DNA of 64,000 nucleotides from an uncultured Alphaproteobacteria bacterium (GTDB lineage Bacteria > Pseudomonadota > Alphaproteobacteria > Caulobacterales > Hyphomonadaceae), in NCBI GenBank assembly GCA_903831255.1, contig CAIKWZ010000042.1, positions 1 to 64,000 of the forward strand. Direction: 5' to 3'. Shown in pieces: positions 61,382-64,000 of this stretch (its first letter is position 1; each line of letters starts with the position of its first letter). The notes under the pieces were generated by a model. That model worked only from the letters and a program-made list of their open reading frames with translations. It did no database searches and was not told the DNA's origin. The position numbers and the translations under genes were made by a program.

Positions 61382-61960
61382 ATGGTCACGCTCAACAAGA
61401 TTTACACCCGCACCGGAGACGACGGAACCACGGGCCTCGCAACCGGGCAGCGAGTCTCGAAATGGCATACGCGTGTCGACGCTTACGGGTCCATTGACGA
61501 AACCAACGCCGCGCTCGGCCTCGCCCGTCTTCACACGGGCGAGGATAAGGAGCTCGATGCGATGCTGATGCGCATACAGAATGATCTTTTCGATCTTGGC
61601 GCAGACCTCGCAACGCCGGAAACCAACCCGCCGCCCTCCTGGGAGGCTTTACGAATTCTCCCGGATCAGGTTCAGCGCCTGGAGCGGGAGATCGACGCGA
61701 TGAACGCCGCGATTCCCCCCCTGGACAGTTTCGTCCTGCCAGGCGGCAGCCCCCTCGCCGCCTACCTGCACCTCGCCCGAACAATCTCGCGACGGGCTGA
61801 ACGACAGATCGCGCTGCTGGCCTCTACGCCAGGAGAAACGGTCTCCGAACACGCCCTCGCCTTCGCCAACCGCCTGTCGGATTTTCTGTTTGTGGCCGGC
61901 CGTCGGGCGAACGCCAACGGCGCCGCCGATGTAAAATGGGTCCCGGGCGCGAACCGTTAG
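61382..61960 (+). CDS. cob(I)alamin adenosyltransferase, PduO type
   Basis: 192 residues. The PduO-type signatures are clear: NKIYTRTGDDGTTGLATGQRVSKWHTRVDAYGSIDETNAALGLAR, IQNDLFDLGADLATPE, FVLPGGSPLAAYLHLARTISRRAER and SDFLFVAGRRANANG. The enzyme transfers the adenosyl group from ATP to cob(I)alamin, making the coenzyme B12 used by methylmalonyl- and ethylmalonyl-CoA mutases. Convergent with the TerB gene five bases later. Confidence 0.93.
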   Translation: MVTLNKIYTRTGDDGTTGLATGQRVSKWHTRVDAYGSIDETNAALGLARLHTGEDKELDAMLMRIQNDLFDLGADLATPETNPPPSWEALRILPDQVQRLEREIDAMNAAIPPLDSFVLPGGSPLAAYLHLARTISRRAERQIALLASTPGETVSEHALAFANRLSDFLFVAGRRANANGAADVKWVPGANR

Positions 61961-61964
61961 GCGG

Positions 61965-62423
61965 TCACAGACCAGGCATCGATCCGCCTGCCGCGACGCG
62001 TTGGCGGGCTAGCGCCGAATCCATCGGAGACAGTCCCAGGCGCTCGACCAGCTGCCTCATCAGGGAATCTTCATGCGGGTCCCGGGAGGCGTCAGCCAGC
62101 ACGACCTTCCACAAAGCTTCGACAATCGCCGTTCGGTCTTCGAGGGTAACCGCCTGACGAATGCTTCGCGTGAACTGGTAATGATCGATCGCCTCGGCCT
62201 CAGCCAGCTCCCCCTCCGCCCTGAGACGGGCGGCTGCTGACAGATCCAGTCCGTAACGGTCCGCAAGGACCTGATCGATGAGGCGCTGCTCCCGGCCCTC
62301 ATAAGCCCCGTCCGCCCGCGCCGCCATCACCAGAACAGCAGCGATCGCCGCACGGGCGTCCTCCGCAGGTAGCGGGCGAACATCGGCGCCGCTCAGAAGT
62401 TTCTTCAGTCTGTCAAAAGGCAT
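61965..62423 (-). CDS. TerB-like protein
   Basis: 152 residues of TerB type: PAEDARAAIAAVLVMAARADGAYEGREQRLIDQVL (acidic/His-rich metal-binding helix with ADGAY), and later EALWKVVLADASRDPHEDSLMRQLVERLGLS. The family folds as two helical repeats and binds divalent metal; the name comes from tellurite resistance, but most members have unknown roles. Sits between the adenosyltransferase and esterase, on the minus strand. Confidence 0.82.
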   Translation of the reverse strand: MPFDRLKKLLSGADVRPLPAEDARAAIAAVLVMAARADGAYEGREQRLIDQVLADRYGLDLSAAARLRAEGELAEAEAIDHYQFTRSIRQAVTLEDRTAIVEALWKVVLADASRDPHEDSLMRQLVERLGLSPMDSALARQRVAAGGSMPGL

Positions 62424-62456
62424 CGGTTTGGTCCTTCACCGGTCAGCCGGACGATG

Positions 62457-63545
62457 TCAGTTGCGCGCAGGCGGCGCCACGATCATGTCGTCCGTAATGG
62501 GCCCCCGGTTCGTCGATCTTGAGACCGTGTTGAAGAACATGAAGACCTTCTCGAGATTCTCCCGACCCCGCCGGATCCAGAATTCGTGCTCCCGACCGGG
62601 AAACTCAAGATAGATATGCTGCGCCCCGACCTTCTGAAGCTCCATAGCCGCACGTCGGGACGTGTTGGGACTGACCACCACATCCTCCGATCCGTGAAGA
62701 ATGAGAAGAGGAATGGACTTCAGGGCCTCGGCTGACGCATTGGGCCCGATGCCCCCACCCGCAATCGGAGCAATACCCGCCCATATCCGGTTGTGCCGCG
62801 CCCCGAGATAGAACGCGCCGAATGCCCCCATGGAATGTCCCATCAGATAGATCCGGTCATCATCGATCGAATAAGTCCTGCGAACCCGGGCCAGAACCTC
62901 GAGTGCGTCCGCCTCAGAAAGCTCATGAACTGCATAGGGCGATCCTGTCGCCGGATTGATGTCGGCGGTCTCAACCGGTCGCGGCGCTCCTCGCAAAGGC
63001 CCCCAGCCGCCCGTTGTGGAGTAACCCAACGGCGCGACGACGATGTAACCGTCCCGCTCCGCGAAATCCGTCGTGCCGTCAAACAGCATCTGCTGGAGGG
63101 GCTGAACCCCCGCTCCATGAAGATTGACGATCAGGGGATAGCTCCGCCCTGGCTCATACCCCTTCGGAACGAAAAGAACGTAGCTCATGGGCTGGTTCGC
63201 CAGATCAAACTCGTAAGAGCACACCAGAATACGTTTCTGGCTCGCCGTGAGAGGCGGCTGCGCCGACCGGGGAATGTTGGCTCGCACAGCGATGGCGTCA
63301 TTAGGATCCGTCGAAGGAGCCGGTTGCGGATCGAGCCGGACGCCCGAATGGGTGACGTTTGGGATCCCGGCGCTGGCGGCGGCCTCCTCCCCCGTGATGA
63401 AGCGACAATCCTGACCGCGAGCGATCGCGGCGGCGGTCTCCTCCCCGGCGGCCGACGAACCAGGCGCCCCGTCTGCGAGACACCCTCCAAGCATCGCCGC
63501 AGAGAGCAGACAGATCGCGGACACGAGCCTCTTGCGAACGAACAT
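62457..63545 (-). CDS. alpha/beta hydrolase lipoprotein (esterase / poly-3-hydroxybutyrate depolymerase-like)
   Basis: 362 residues. Lipobox: SAICLLSAAMLGGC, Cys22. Domain about 120-350: LIVNLHGAGVQPL (oxyanion), DRIYLMGHSMGAFGAFYLG (nucleophile Ser in GHSMG), ILHGSEDVVVSPNTS (Asp), and FPGREHEFWIRRG (His). This is the prolyl-oligopeptidase/PHB-depolymerase-type esterase layout. The substrate is unknown; exported and lipid-anchored, it could act on extracellular esters. Its ATG at 63545 has GGGAG upstream. Confidence 0.82.
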   Translation of the reverse strand: MFVRKRLVSAICLLSAAMLGGCLADGAPGSSAAGEETAAAIARGQDCRFITGEEAAASAGIPNVTHSGVRLDPQPAPSTDPNDAIAVRANIPRSAQPPLTASQKRILVCSYEFDLANQPMSYVLFVPKGYEPGRSYPLIVNLHGAGVQPLQQMLFDGTTDFAERDGYIVVAPLGYSTTGGWGPLRGAPRPVETADINPATGSPYAVHELSEADALEVLARVRRTYSIDDDRIYLMGHSMGAFGAFYLGARHNRIWAGIAPIAGGGIGPNASAEALKSIPLLILHGSEDVVVSPNTSRRAAMELQKVGAQHIYLEFPGREHEFWIRRGRENLEKVFMFFNTVSRSTNRGPITDDMIVAPPARN

Positions 63546-63810
63546 GACGCCACTCCCTGAGGATCGAACGCCTGTTCGCCCCAGACCCCACAAGAGAGCC
63601 CGGACGTGCGCACGTCAATGCGTCCTGCGCCCCCGGAAGGCCGTCCCCCAATGGGTCTGCGCGCTAAAATGACGCGAGGAGGCCTCCGAAACTTGATTCT
63701 GCGTCCTGGGCTGCATAACAGGATCACGAGATCTCCATAGCCACCGGCCGGGGGGGTCGTGTAGGGATGAACGAACTGTTTTCGTGATCCGAACCGGAGA
63801 TGTCTCAGAT

Positions 63811-64000
63811 GAAGGTGCTCGTACCCGTCAAGCGGGTGATCGATTACAACGTCAGGCCCCGTGTGAAACCTGACCAGACCGGGGTCGACCTCGCCAACGT
63901 AAAGATGGCGATGAACCCGTTCTGCGAGATCGCGATCGAGGAAGCCGTTCGCCTCAAGGAAAAGGGCATCGCGACGGAAATCGTCGTGGTTTCAATCGGG
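63811..64000 (+). CDS. etfB: electron transfer flavoprotein beta subunit (partial, 5' end)
   Basis: 63 residues to the window edge: [53 protein letters not shown], the EtfB opening. It forms ETF with EtfA, which should follow to the right. ETF carries electrons from acyl-CoA dehydrogenases (such as that at 48184) to ETF-QO (42155). An in-frame ATG at 63802 is less likely since GGAG spacing favours 63811. Confidence 0.95.

Overview
This 64 kb window is a chromosomal segment of an alphaproteobacterium. G+C is high by eye, roughly low to mid 60s. The assignment rests on the 5' part of a 16S rRNA gene at the left edge and on several lineage-typical genes: CcrM (GANTC) methyltransferase, PhaR/PhaC/phasin, a NadQ-type regulator next to nadABC, a TIGR02301 family protein, and the glyQ...glyS-ppdK order. 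The mix fits the Caulobacterales/Parvularculales side of the class, but the order is an inference. No prophage, transposase or CRISPR array was seen.

Layout. 1-850: 16S rRNA 5' end (minus) and its leader. 850-5580: CBS-domain protein, fatty acid hydroxylase, PAS and PilZ proteins, cyclophilin lipoprotein, DUF1993 protein. 5594-7901: divergent LD-carboxypeptidase and Mur ligase, a likely murein-recycling pair with overlapping start codons. 7951-11908: polyhydroxyalkanoate locus (phaR, hydrolase, phaC, phaP) with inverted repeats before phaP. 12033-14207: moaC, moeA, dodecin. 15669-15990: tRNA-Leu(UAA) split by a group I intron. 16104-18572: TIGR02301 protein, TPP enzyme, and an unannotated 49-residue protein. 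18775-25271: HD hydrolase, tyrosine phosphatase, NadQ, then nadA, a secreted protein, nadB and nadC, with two predicted operators and a terminator before nadA. 25302-34356: SleB-type hydrolase, then a leftward block of ppdK, glyS, an exported GST-like lipoprotein, a DUF2314 protein, glyQ and a small membrane protein. 34363-43828: TrmN6-like methyltransferase, polyprenyl synthase, MraY/WecA-type transferase, ispE, two related TPR lipoproteins, ETF-QO. 43936-46721: uracil-DNA glycosylase, DUF1761 protein, ccrM. 46749-51034: two related secreted proteins flanking a methylsuccinyl-CoA-type acyl-CoA dehydrogenase. 51173-55825: frameshifted Kelch gene, then a photolyase-associated cluster (FAD oxidoreductase, FeS photolyase, SDR, DUF2256). 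55826-57946: a small accessory-looking segment with imperfect repeats beside tRNA-Arg(UCG). 58164-64000: two exported methyltransferase-fold lipoproteins, a DUF6438 lipoprotein, a twin-TM protein, a cobalamin adenosyltransferase, TerB, an esterase lipoprotein, and the start of etfB.

Functional themes. Carbon storage (PHA) and C2/C3 acyl-CoA metabolism recur. The dehydrogenase at 48184 would pass electrons to ETF (etfB at the right edge) and then to ETF-QO (42155). The adenosyltransferase at 61382 makes the coenzyme B12 used by acyl-CoA mutases. IspE and the polyprenyl synthase feed isoprenoid/quinone side chains. NAD synthesis appears to be one regulon under NadQ. Most gene calls rest on motifs recognised by eye; no database search was run.
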